Positions 7,446 through 14,767 of a stretch of DNA of 14,793 nucleotides are shown in pieces; positions within the stretch are counted from its first letter, which is position 1, and the number at the start of each line of letters is the position of its first letter. The position numbers and the translations under genes were made by a program. The stretch covers positions 1-14,793 of the forward strand of contig JAUYGE010000250.1 of NCBI GenBank assembly GCA_030690705.1. The letters are read 5' to 3'. The notes under the pieces were generated by a model. The model ran no database searches. It was not told where the DNA came from and saw only the letters and a list, made by a program, of their open reading frames with translations. This DNA is from Dehalococcoidia bacterium (GTDB taxonomy: Bacteria; Chloroflexota; Dehalococcoidia; JAENJB01).

Positions 7446-9361
7446 TTCAGGATCGCCTTGACTGAGGGAAAGAGGGCATCATTGGTGTGGGGGAGGAACG
7501 AGGCAGCGGTAAGCTCGTCCATGAAAGATGCGTCCGCTATGAGTTCAAAGTAAGTCATCTTCCGGGCGCTCTCCTCCACCTGCTGGCGGGCGTATTTCGA
7601 GAAAAGGACGTTATAGGCGCCCCACACCGAGGTGTTACCCAGAAAGCGGTACTTGTCCCACGGCAGGTCGGGCAGGAGGCCTATCTGGATGGCCGCTTCG
7701 ATGTTGATGTGCTTGCCGAACGCGCCGCCGATAAGCACCTCCTCGATGCTGTTCAGGGGAATACCGAGGTTGCGAGCCATTACGGCGATGCCGGCATAGA
7801 TAGCCGCTTTGGTGCGGATGAGATTGTCTATATCTACCTCGGTGAGGACGATGTCATGGCCGGTGCCCGATTCCGAAGCCCAGGCGAGGACGTACTCGGT
7901 CCCGTGCTCGCCCGGCCTGATGCGCGCCCGGCCGGGGTAGGTATCCGGCAGGGCCAGGTTCATCCGGCCGGACCGGCTTATCACCCCGGTGATGAGCATC
8001 TCAGCCAGTCCCGTAATCATGCCGGAGCCGCAGATTCCCTGCGGCGGCACGCCGCCGATGACCCCCAGGGTCGGCTCCAGTGTCTTCGAGTTGATTCTGA
8101 TCTCTTCGATGGCGCCGTCGATGGCGCGCATACCGTCCCTGACACCGCCTCCTTCAAAGGCCGGGCCGGCGCTGCAGGCGCAGGTGGTCATCCATTCCGA
8201 GTTGCCCAGGACGATTTCGCCGTTGGTGCCCATGTCCAGGAAAAGAGTCAGCTTGTTCGACTTGAAGAGGCAGGAACTGAGCACGCCGGCGGTTATGTCC
8301 CCGCCGACGTAGGCTGCCACTGCGGGCAGGCAATACACCGGGCCGTTGGGGTTCATATTAATGCCCAGGTGGCTGGCGGGCACCTCGGGGAAGAAGGTGG
8401 CGGTGGGGGTGTAGGGCTCCTTCCTGAGATACGTCGCCGGCAGGCCCCAGAAGAAGTGAATCATTGTCGTGTTGCCGGCCACGGCCATCTGGTGGATGTC
8501 CCTGGTCTCGAACTTGTACTGGGCGGCCACCTCCTGAAGGAGCCCGTTGATGGTCTCCAGCACCAGGCGGTGGAGGGTTTCCAGCCCGTTGCCCCGCTCG
8601 CTGTAGATGATGCGGGAGATGACATCTTCGCCGCAGGAGCGCTGCGTGTTGAGTGAAGATACTCTGCCTAGAGCTTTCCCCTGGTGAAGGTCTACGAGCT
8701 CAATGACTACGTTGGTGGTCCCGATATCCACCGCCGCGGCGTATATCGCCCCTGTCTTCCGGCCGGGGCTGATGTCGATGAGGCGGGCTTGCTGGTCCCC
8801 ACCCTCCAGGATGACGGTGAGGGTGACCTTCCAGTTCGCTTCTCTCAGCGTGGCTGCGAGCCGCGGCAGCAGGGTCGGCGATACCGTCAGCTTCGTCAGT
8901 CCCTGCTTCTCGGCGACGTAGGCCTGCAAGCGGTCCAGGTCGGCGGCGTTGCTGTCCAGACTAGGCGGCGGCAGCTCGGCGTAGAATTGACGCACAGTGG
9001 GGTAGAAAGGCCAGTCACATTGGACGGGTACAGCGGTCCTGGTGGTGGCGGTTTCCACCACTATCAACTCGCGCTCTCTTTGGGCGGGAATGACGAAGGA
9101 AACGTCTCCGCCTACCCTGGCGGTGCAGGAAAGGACCCACCCGTCGGCGCGTTGCTGTGGAGTGAGCCGGGGGCTCTCAGGGTCGATTACCTGGCCTTGC
9201 GTCACCTTGACGAGGCACCGGCCGCAGCGTCCCTGGCCCCCGCACGGTGTGTCAATGACCATCCCCGCCTTAGCCGCAGCATCGAGCAACAAGCTGCCAC
9301 GGGGGACAGTTGCCTTCTTTTGGGAAGGCAGGATCTCTACTGTATGAAGTTCGTCGGGCAT
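7442..9361 (-). CDS. acsV: Reductive activator of corrinoid iron-sulfur protein (RACo/AcsV)
   Basis: A 639-residue ATP-dependent activator that reduces inactive Co(II) in the corrinoid iron-sulfur protein back to Co(I). The N-terminus is a plant-type [2Fe-2S] ferredoxin domain with Cys40, Cys46, Cys49 (CGGQGRCGRC) and Cys79 (LSCTA). A linker domain follows, then an ASKHA-fold ATPase starting near residue 206 with AVDIGTTNVVI (Asp212), continuing with MAVAGNTTM, FLDMGTNGE and GGAFG. I chose ATG 9361 because an in-frame ATG at 9454 would overlap acsC by about 70 bp and adds residues unlike the family. At 9361 the protein starts one strand before the ferredoxin fold, 20 bp after acsC, with a modest GGAAG ribosome site. 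Its stop overlaps the cooC start by 4 nt. Confidence 0.92.
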   Translation of the reverse strand: MPDELHTVEILPSQKKATVPRGSLLLDAAAKAGMVIDTPCGGQGRCGRCLVKVTQGQVIDPESPRLTPQQRADGWVLSCTARVGGDVSFVIPAQRERELIVVETATTRTAVPVQCDWPFYPTVRQFYAELPPPSLDSNAADLDRLQAYVAEKQGLTKLTVSPTLLPRLAATLREANWKVTLTVILEGGDQQARLIDISPGRKTGAIYAAAVDIGTTNVVIELVDLHQGKALGRVSSLNTQRSCGEDVISRIIYSERGNGLETLHRLVLETINGLLQEVAAQYKFETRDIHQMAVAGNTTMIHFFWGLPATYLRKEPYTPTATFFPEVPASHLGINMNPNGPVYCLPAVAAYVGGDITAGVLSSCLFKSNKLTLFLDMGTNGEIVLGNSEWMTTCACSAGPAFEGGGVRDGMRAIDGAIEEIRINSKTLEPTLGVIGGVPPQGICGSGMITGLAEMLITGVISRSGRMNLALPDTYPGRARIRPGEHGTEYVLAWASESGTGHDIVLTEVDIDNLIRTKAAIYAGIAVMARNLGIPLNSIEEVLIGGAFGKHINIEAAIQIGLLPDLPWDKYRFLGNTSVWGAYNVLFSKYARQQVEESARKMTYFELIADASFMDELTAASFLPHTNDALFPSVKAILK

Positions 9362-9381
9362 AGCGTCTTCCGTGCCCGCTC

Positions 9382-10734
9382 CTAGTTGGTCCAGTAGCGC
9401 TTGAGATAGCTCCCGATTTCCATGGCCTCCGGTGGTCCCACCATGATCTTCCATCCCTGCAACTCCTCCTCTAGCTCACCTCTCAGGACGGCCACCCTGC
9501 CGGGGATGATAATGCTGCGGTGGCTGATGCTGGCCTCAACGTTAAAGGCCTTTACGGACTTGGCAATCTTCTCGGCATCAAACTTGCCGGCGGCCCAGGC
9601 GGTCAATACGGAGAGTCCTTCGGTGTCACATACCAGGAGCCAGGACGGGAAGCCACTGGCTTCGAGCTCGGTAGCTACCGAGAAGTAGGTCAGAGAGAAA
9701 TTGGTGGTCACGCAAAGCGGGCTGCCCGGCTTGGGGGTGCCGATGGGATATATGCCCGGGGCCATCTGGATGGGTTTCTGCGGGTCGGTATACATGTTGA
9801 GCCTCAGGGTGAGGAGGGGGTAGGCGGTTGCCGGAGAGAACCGGCTGAGGACGATGATACCGGCATACTTGGCGATTTGCTGGCCGGCCAGTATGACCTC
9901 TTCTTCGGGGCTCCCGGTTGTTTCTGCGGGGAAGGTGATGATGGGAAAGCCCAGAGGCCGGAAGCTCTTCTTCACGGCCAGCCGTCTGAGCTGGGTCAAG
10001 GTATTCAGTGAGGCGGAGAACCCCTGGGGGCCCGGGTCGAGGACCAGGTCCTCCACTCCGGCCTGGTTCAGCTTCTGAGTAAGAGCGGAAAGCTCGTCCA
10101 GGCTTGCCGGCTCGGATGCCACCAGGGGACAGCTATGCTTCTTGGCCAGCTCGGCCATCTTCTCCCAGTTATCTTTGGTGGCCGCGTATATGAGGGGCCG
10201 GCTGCGCGCTGATTTCTCGAGGGCGGCTTCCATGGCCGCCGGGTCCGGGCTCATCAGCACCAGAGGAAGGTCGGCCCTGGCCTTTACGGCCTCGACGCAC
10301 CGGGCAAAGGTGGCTGCATCCTTGGACTCGTTCTGAATGGCGAAACCGTCCAGGGAGAGCTTCAGCCCTACTCTGTCGATGACGAGGTTGGCTACCTCGT
10401 CCACCGTCTTAAGCGTGGCTTCCAGCGGTGCCGTGTCCTTCAGTTTTATCATCAGTCCGGGCGGATGGTAGAAGGTCTTCTCATGGCGGAACATCACCAC
10501 CTCGTTGCCTACCTCCACCTTCCGGCTATCGCCGCCTATCGTGATGAGACGGATCGGCGGGCGTGAGGCGGCTTCCAGCGCCGCCCTGGCTGTCTCCGAG
10601 AGGTCGGTGCAAGCAGTGATGGCGATGGCTTTCTGGGATACCTTCATGGCGAAGGCCAAGCAGGTAGGGAAGCCACACTTCTTGCAGTTGGTCTTGGGCA
10701 GGTGCTTATATATTTCGATGCCTGATAGTGCCAT
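9382..10734 (-). CDS. acsC: Corrinoid iron-sulfur protein large (gamma) subunit
   Basis: A 450-residue subunit that holds the cobamide and the [4Fe-4S] cluster of the corrinoid iron-sulfur protein, the methyl carrier between AcsE and AcsB. Residues 17-42 carry the cluster ligands Cys17, Cys20, Cys25 and Cys42 (CKKCGFPTC plus a later Cys). The centre (about 60-320) is a TIM barrel with the family-typical DLVLDPGPQGF segment. The C-terminal 120 residues (TNFSLTYFSV, FPSWLLVCDTEGLSVLTAW) form the corrinoid-binding domain. The length matches the family. A good ribosome site (AAGGAGAG at 10741-10748) precedes the ATG. acsD ends 24 bp upstream, so the two subunits are made from adjacent genes. Confidence 0.95.
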   Translation of the reverse strand: MALSGIEIYKHLPKTNCKKCGFPTCLAFAMKVSQKAIAITACTDLSETARAALEAASRPPIRLITIGGDSRKVEVGNEVVMFRHEKTFYHPPGLMIKLKDTAPLEATLKTVDEVANLVIDRVGLKLSLDGFAIQNESKDAATFARCVEAVKARADLPLVLMSPDPAAMEAALEKSARSRPLIYAATKDNWEKMAELAKKHSCPLVASEPASLDELSALTQKLNQAGVEDLVLDPGPQGFSASLNTLTQLRRLAVKKSFRPLGFPIITFPAETTGSPEEEVILAGQQIAKYAGIIVLSRFSPATAYPLLTLRLNMYTDPQKPIQMAPGIYPIGTPKPGSPLCVTTNFSLTYFSVATELEASGFPSWLLVCDTEGLSVLTAWAAGKFDAEKIAKSVKAFNVEASISHRSIIIPGRVAVLRGELEEELQGWKIMVGPPEAMEIGSYLKRYWTN

Positions 10735-10758
10735 GACGGTCTCTCCTTATATGAAAGC

Positions 10759-11700
10759 CTAAGCCATCAGCTTGCTTATGGCGTCCTTAATCAGTGCAAT
10801 GGTCCGCGGGTGCTGAAGGACGACGATGTCGGCGCCGGAGTTCAGCAGGCTCACTCCGGTGATGCCTTCCCATGCAAGGGCTCGTTCCTGGTGGTCACCC
10901 CAGGTAGCGGGTACTCCCGAGGTGGCCCTGGCTTCCTTCTGTCGCCAGGACTCTTCCCCGACATCGCAAATCATGGGCATGGAAGTCATCTTGTCGCCGA
11001 TCAGGGCGGCCAGACGCAGACGTTCCATGACCGAATAGGTGTACTCGATGCCGTATCCCAGTCCGCCGGTGGTGGGGTCCATGAGGATGGCGTCTGGAGC
11101 GAGGCCGATGTCGCAGATGAGTATATTCAGTTGCTTGGCAAGGTTGATGTCGATCGGGGTCTTGGCTATGGCCACGTGACCATCGGCGATGCAGGCGGCG
11201 GCGACGGAGCGGTAGTTCTTGTCCACGCAGTTGCCCAGCGCCAGCCGCTGCCCGCGACCCACGGAGGAGGCAGCGATGAGCACTTCGTTGTCCTTCTCGG
11301 CCACATCCGGCCCGATGATAATGACGGGCAGGTCGACGGCAGCGAGGACCTTCTCCACGGTCTTCTTGGCTTCGGCAGCCCCGGTGTTGCCGCGCTCAGG
11401 GTGAGCGCTATCCAGAGTCAGCACTATGATGTCCGCTCCGTACTCGGCGGCCTTCTTGGCCCAGACGGCTGGGTCCTTGAGTGCGTCACCCCAGGCTGCT
11501 ATGAGATGAGGAGACCAGTCTGCCGGCATCACATCGTCAACTTCAACGGCGATGGCCGGGCGGTGGGGCATGGCGCCATCAATTTTCAGGAAGGGGAGTG
11601 TGGTCTCGCCACCGATGACGATACTCTTGCGTCCGTTTCCCCCCAGCGTTACCTCGTTTACCTTGCCGGCCCATTTCTCGACGGGGACTTCGACTGGCAT
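10759..11700 (-). CDS. acsD: Corrinoid iron-sulfur protein small (delta) subunit
   Basis: A 313-residue TIM-barrel partner of AcsC. The AcsCD heterodimer accepts the methyl group from AcsE and hands it to AcsB. Recognisable family stretches are the start VEKWAGKVNEVTLG, GGETTLPFL, AVEVDDVMP, ADIIVLTLDSAHP and ILMDPTTGGLGYGIEYTYSVMERLR. The subunit has no metal-binding cysteine motif, as expected. The start at 11700 has a GAGGAGAG ribosome site 5-6 nt upstream. The 89-bp gap to acsB is the widest inside the operon and contains a small stem-loop. Full length. Confidence 0.94.
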   Translation of the reverse strand: MPVEVPVEKWAGKVNEVTLGGNGRKSIVIGGETTLPFLKIDGAMPHRPAIAVEVDDVMPADWSPHLIAAWGDALKDPAVWAKKAAEYGADIIVLTLDSAHPERGNTGAAEAKKTVEKVLAAVDLPVIIIGPDVAEKDNEVLIAASSVGRGQRLALGNCVDKNYRSVAAACIADGHVAIAKTPIDINLAKQLNILICDIGLAPDAILMDPTTGGLGYGIEYTYSVMERLRLAALIGDKMTSMPMICDVGEESWRQKEARATSGVPATWGDHQERALAWEGITGVSLLNSGADIVVLQHPRTIALIKDAISKLMA

Positions 11701-11745
11701 GATTGCTCTCCTCTCGTCAGTCTCTCGTTGAAAATATGTTCCCTC

Positions 11746-11766
11746 TCTCCTCCGCGGGAGAGGAGA
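11746..11766. other. Stem-loop in the acsB-acsD spacer, similar to the 5613 repeat
   Basis: TCTCCTC at 11746-11752 pairs with GAGGAGA at 11760-11766 around a 7-nt loop. The left arm and flank (11741-11752) match the arm at 5613-5624 at 11 of 12 bases, so this may be a remnant of the same repeat family. No T-run follows on the minus strand, so it is not an obvious terminator. It may affect acsB mRNA stability or processing. Confidence 0.4.
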
Positions 11767-11789
11767 TTTTCATACTTCGGGGATCGAGT

Positions 11790-14012
11790 CTAGATCAGCG
11801 GTGCCATGGTCAGGGCAGGGTGTCCTTTCTTTTCCAGGAAGGGCAGAAGGTCCTCCACTGTGGTGGCGACGGAGCCGTCACCTATCTTGTCGAGCAGGTC
11901 GGGCACACCCTCGCGCTCGCAAACGGCCTTCAGTTCCTCTTCCATGCTCTCTTTCAGGTTCTTGGACATCCACACCACCCTCCTGATGCCGCCTTCGGCG
12001 GAGATGAACTTCTTGCTCAGCAGGTAGTATTTGCCCACGCCCATCATGCCCGGTGTTTGGAGACCGCCGCCGACGGTGCCCATCAGGGTGGTGAAGGTCA
12101 TGCCGCACGGCGTCATGCCGTAGTCGTCTCGGGAGACGAGCATGAAGCCGTTGCATTCCGGCAGCAGCGCCATCACGCACTCGCAGCAGCCGCAGGTGGT
12201 CATCGGCTGGTCCATTATCGAGTAGAGGGTGAACCGGTCCGTCTTCATCTGGGTGGTCTCGTAGACGAACTTGTTGACTCCTTCCCACTCACCCTTGGCG
12301 GCGTCGATAACCCGGCCTTTGGCCACCGGCTTGTTGGGGCCGGTAGGGTTGATTTCGTACGAAGCACGGCAGTCGAGCCAGTTGTAAGCGCCGCACAGGC
12401 CGACGCGCTCCGGGTTGATGACGCAGATGTGGGTGGGGGCGAAAGACTGGCACAGGGAGCAGCTGTAGAAGGTGTCTACCGCCTCGTCGGTCAAGCCGGC
12501 GGTGCGGATGTTGCGTTCGCTGTAGATAGGTCGGGCCTTTTCCATCAGCTGTTTGACCTTTTCAGGATCGGAGTAGAGGGTGATCTGTACCTTGTCCACA
12601 ATGGCCCCGAAGTGGTTGTGGTAGTTGGCGTGCAGGATATCGCCCAGGTGCTTCAACCGAAAACCTTTGTTGACGGCGCTCTTGCTGAAGCGCAGCCAGG
12701 CGATGTCGCGCTGCCCGATGTGCTGGATGCCCTCCGCCCCGTTGATGAAATGGTGAATCTGTCGCTCCAGCACCGGCTCGAAGTCGGTCTGCATCTTGCG
12801 GCCAGCCACCTCGATGACGATGCCCAGCGGCACCTTGGCCCCATCGGGGACGGCGTCGATCTCTGGTCCCACCACGGTAATCTTGCCGTCTTCCACCTCG
12901 TCCAGGTTCTTGGTGGTGAGGAGTTCAAAGCACATGCTGCCCTTGCCGCCGTACTCGATGCGCAGGTTCTCGCGTCGCACCACCTCGCCTTCGAAGGCGG
13001 GGCCGTAGGCTACGGGTATGGGCACCTGAGCAATCTTGATCTTGATGCCGCGGATTTCCACGCAACTCTGCACCAGTCGTTGGGCCTTCTCTATATCGTC
13101 CTTGCCGGGCAGGTCATCGAATGGTAGGCTAACCACATGGGCATACCTGGTGACCCCGGAAGGCAGGATGTTGGGGATGACGGTGTCAGCTATTACAGGG
13201 AAGCCATAGTTTATGGCCCCGGCGGCGGTGGCGTATTTCACATCATCCACCTGGCCCAGGGCCAGGACGAAGGCGAAACAGCGGAACTTGTTATAAAGCA
13301 GGATCTTGCGGATGTCGCCGGCAGCCACATTTCCGAAGCTGAGAGCGGCGCGGGTGGCATAACCCAGAGCGTAGACTGCGGAGTAGGTATCCGTTCCGAA
13401 GGTGACGGTGAAGGTGTCATAGCCCAGGTCTACTCCCGATTCCCGCAGCTGGTCGATGATGGACCGGCCGTTGGACTGACTGCACAGGAAGACCAGTTGC
13501 CCTCTGGATTGGAGCTGGCGGACGATTTCGACGGCTACCTCGTTGCTCTTGGCGGCGCCCACTATGGCGGCGAAACCGGGCATGCGGCCGTCAACCATCT
13601 GAATGCCCCACGACCGCATCTGGACGTCATCGATGGGCCCGTTGAGTTTGTGGCCGTTGTACTGCTCCGGCTGCTGGCCCTTGGCGAAGCGGATGCCTTC
13701 AATGATCTCCTCGGCGAAGAGGGTGGCTACTCCAGCGTCCAGGGTTTCACCCAGGTAGGGCAGCCAGAGGTTGTCTCTCGGCACCGGCGGAAGCAAGCTC
13801 CTGGCATTTTGAAGCGCGGCGGGCATGTCACCCAGCTTGGTAATCTTCTGGCCGGTGAATCCGAAGATGACCGGCAGGAAGTAGCTGGTGGACGTGAAGG
13901 CGACCGGAGTCTCGGGCCCCATCTTCTGCAGGGCGTCTTTCAGCGTCGCCTCCGCGTCGGCGATCACGGCGTGGGCACCTCTTATGGCTGAGGTAGCAAT
14001 AAACCTTGACAT
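11790..14012 (-). CDS. acsB: Acetyl-CoA synthase, bacterial type (CODH/ACS beta subunit)
   Basis: A 740-residue three-domain acetyl-CoA synthase that condenses CO, a methyl group and CoA at the A-cluster. A-cluster ligands are all present: Cys518, Cys521, Cys530 and Cys540 for the [4Fe-4S] part and bridging nickel (CSLCQSFAPTHIC ... GLCGA), and Cys607-Gly-Cys609 for the distal nickel. They sit a constant 12 positions after the Moorella ligands. The large N-terminal domain marks it as bacterial rather than archaeal CdhC. The N-terminal end looks shorter than I recall for Moorella, with extra residues near 65-95. The start is secure: the frame is closed 14 codons upstream by the preceding gene's stop, with no other start codon between. 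The G-rich ribosome site (AAAGGGGGA) is about 10 nt away. No CO dehydrogenase gene adjoins it. Confidence 0.96.
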   Translation of the reverse strand: MSRFIATSAIRGAHAVIADAEATLKDALQKMGPETPVAFTSTSYFLPVIFGFTGQKITKLGDMPAALQNARSLLPPVPRDNLWLPYLGETLDAGVATLFAEEIIEGIRFAKGQQPEQYNGHKLNGPIDDVQMRSWGIQMVDGRMPGFAAIVGAAKSNEVAVEIVRQLQSRGQLVFLCSQSNGRSIIDQLRESGVDLGYDTFTVTFGTDTYSAVYALGYATRAALSFGNVAAGDIRKILLYNKFRCFAFVLALGQVDDVKYATAAGAINYGFPVIADTVIPNILPSGVTRYAHVVSLPFDDLPGKDDIEKAQRLVQSCVEIRGIKIKIAQVPIPVAYGPAFEGEVVRRENLRIEYGGKGSMCFELLTTKNLDEVEDGKITVVGPEIDAVPDGAKVPLGIVIEVAGRKMQTDFEPVLERQIHHFINGAEGIQHIGQRDIAWLRFSKSAVNKGFRLKHLGDILHANYHNHFGAIVDKVQITLYSDPEKVKQLMEKARPIYSERNIRTAGLTDEAVDTFYSCSLCQSFAPTHICVINPERVGLCGAYNWLDCRASYEINPTGPNKPVAKGRVIDAAKGEWEGVNKFVYETTQMKTDRFTLYSIMDQPMTTCGCCECVMALLPECNGFMLVSRDDYGMTPCGMTFTTLMGTVGGGLQTPGMMGVGKYYLLSKKFISAEGGIRRVVWMSKNLKESMEEELKAVCEREGVPDLLDKIGDGSVATTVEDLLPFLEKKGHPALTMAPLI

Positions 14013-14051
14013 CTTGGGTTTTCCCCCTTTAGCTGAATTGGCGCTGGCTTT

Positions 14052-14549
14052 CTAGTAGCGACGGAAGTCACCCGACATGGGCGCATCCACCGGATTCGTA
14101 TCTACCATGCGACCGGCTTTCACAAACCCCGGACTCTTGGCGGACACCGCCGGTTCTTTCCAGAGGGTCTCCGCGCTCTTCAGTGCCTGGCGCGCCAGCG
14201 ATGTTTTGCTTTCGTCGGCATACACCGCGACCAGTATTCCGCCTATCCGGAGCGCGAACTCATAATACTTGCCCTGCTCGGCGGAGATTCCGAGCTCCTT
14301 GATCAGCAAGGCCGCCAGCTCCTCTTTGTTTTCTTTCAGGGGGGTAGAGATGGGGCCGGTAGATAGAAGTTCGCCCAGGCCGCCGATAGCGCTCTTGCTG
14401 GGCCCGGCGAGTTTGGCCGCTAGGCCCCGGTTTTGCTCCATCGGACGGAAGACCACGGAGACCTCGTTGTTGAAACCCTTGTCCCTGAGCAGGCCCAGAG
14501 CCTTGTCTGCGGTATCTGGACTACGGAAAAGCCTTACTACTTTTGCCAT
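14052..14549 (-). CDS. Small YflT/DUF1269-like protein leading the acs operon
   Basis: A 165-residue soluble protein of unknown function. Residues 3-36 (VVRLFRSPDTADKALGLLRDKGF...VSVVFRP) and 93-125 (GKYYEFALRIGGILVAVYADE...) resemble the two halves of the general-stress YflT/DUF1269 fold, in which the second half usually reads 'yY...lr.GG.LV.V.a'. The glycine-zipper segment normally between them is replaced by a charged helix region (about 70-92, KENKEELAALLIKEL). The C-terminal 30 residues (PGFVKAGRMVDTNPVDAP... ending GDFRRY) look disordered. There is no signal peptide and no cysteine. The start at 14549 has an AGGAGGAG ribosome site 5-7 nt upstream, just behind the operon promoter. acsB follows after 39 bp in the same frame. 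The resemblance is from memory; a link to acetyl-CoA synthase rests only on position. Confidence 0.75.
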   Translation of the reverse strand: MAKVVRLFRSPDTADKALGLLRDKGFNNEVSVVFRPMEQNRGLAAKLAGPSKSAIGGLGELLSTGPISTPLKENKEELAALLIKELGISAEQGKYYEFALRIGGILVAVYADESKTSLARQALKSAETLWKEPAVSAKSPGFVKAGRMVDTNPVDAPMSGDFRRY

Positions 14550-14554
14550 GACGA

Positions 14555-14562
14555 CTCCTCCT
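14555..14562 (-). promoter_or_regulatory. Ribosome binding site of the operon-leading gene
   Basis: AGGAGGAG on the minus strand lies 5 nt before the ATG at 14549. It is a strong site and supports that start. It would sit about 10 nt inside the predicted transcript. Confidence 0.75.
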
Positions 14563-14577
14563 GTGCCAAAACAGCGA

Positions 14578-14606
14578 ATTTTATCACCAAGCTACCTATA
14601 CGTCAA
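14578..14606 (-). promoter_or_regulatory. Sigma70-type promoter of the acs operon
   Basis: Read on the minus strand, TTGACG (14606-14601) and TAAAAT (14583-14578) are separated by exactly 17 bp. Each differs from the consensus by one base. Transcription would begin near 14571 and give a leader of about 22 nt ahead of the first gene. No other promoter of this quality was seen further down the operon, so the seven genes are probably one transcript. No clear operator palindrome overlaps it. Confidence 0.7.
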
Positions 14607-14634
14607 ATACCGGCAGATAGAGGTCGCTTGGTTT

Positions 14635-14679
14635 GTCATTGCGAGGAGTCCCGACAAATCGGGACGGCGAAGCAATCTC
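14635..14679. repeat. Dispersed palindromic repeat, copy 1
   Basis: GTCATTGCGAGG begins the unit and CGAAGCAATCTC ends it; between them GTCCCGA (14648-14654) pairs with TCGGGAC (14659-14665) around a 4-nt loop. The outer ends show partial inverted similarity (ATTGC and GCAAT). The same unit recurs twice to the right. Such ATTGCGAG/GAAGCAAT repeats are scattered in many bacterial genomes (recalled, not searched). Confidence 0.75.
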
Positions 14680-14688
14680 GGCCCTCTT

Positions 14689-14727
14689 GTCATTGCGAGG
14701 CCCGATTCTATCGGGACGAAGCAATCC
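14689..14727. repeat. Dispersed palindromic repeat, copy 2
   Basis: Same layout as copy 1: GTCATTGCGAGG at the left, an inner hairpin CCCGAT (14701-14706) with ATCGGG (14710-14715), and CGAAGCAATCC at the right. Both ends are perfectly complementary to the inverted copy at 14741-14767, so copies 2 and 3 can form one long hairpin. Confidence 0.75.
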
Positions 14728-14740
14728 GTGGACGGGGGGC

Positions 14741-14767
14741 GGATTGCTTCGCTTCGCTCGCAATGAC
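14741..14767. repeat. Dispersed repeat, copy 3, inverted and lacking the central hairpin
   Basis: GGATTGCTTCG (14741-14751) is the exact reverse complement of 14717-14727, and CTCGCAATGAC (14757-14767) of 14689-14699. The inner hairpin found in copies 1 and 2 is missing. From 14768 to the right edge the sequence is G-rich and shows no recognisable feature. Confidence 0.75.

Noticed and set aside
7487..8656. 389-codon open frame on the plus strand
   Set aside because: It is antisense to acsV and has no recognisable motif; the acsV ATPase motifs are all on the other strand.
9362..9454. 31-codon N-terminal extension of acsV
   Set aside because: It would overlap acsC by about 70 bp and adds a Gly/His-rich stretch before the expected ferredoxin start.
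11703..13127. 474-codon open frame on the plus strand
   Set aside because: It lies antisense to acsB, whose metal ligands and family motifs are intact. Its His/Val/Asp-rich composition is what the opposite strand of a GC-rich gene produces.
14269..14766. 165-codon open frame on the plus strand over the promoter and repeats
   Set aside because: It runs antisense to the YflT-like gene and through the palindromic repeats; its residues there are repeat translation.
14635..14767. CRISPR array
   Set aside because: Repeats are palindromic modules of different lengths, one is inverted, there are no regular unique spacers and no cas gene.
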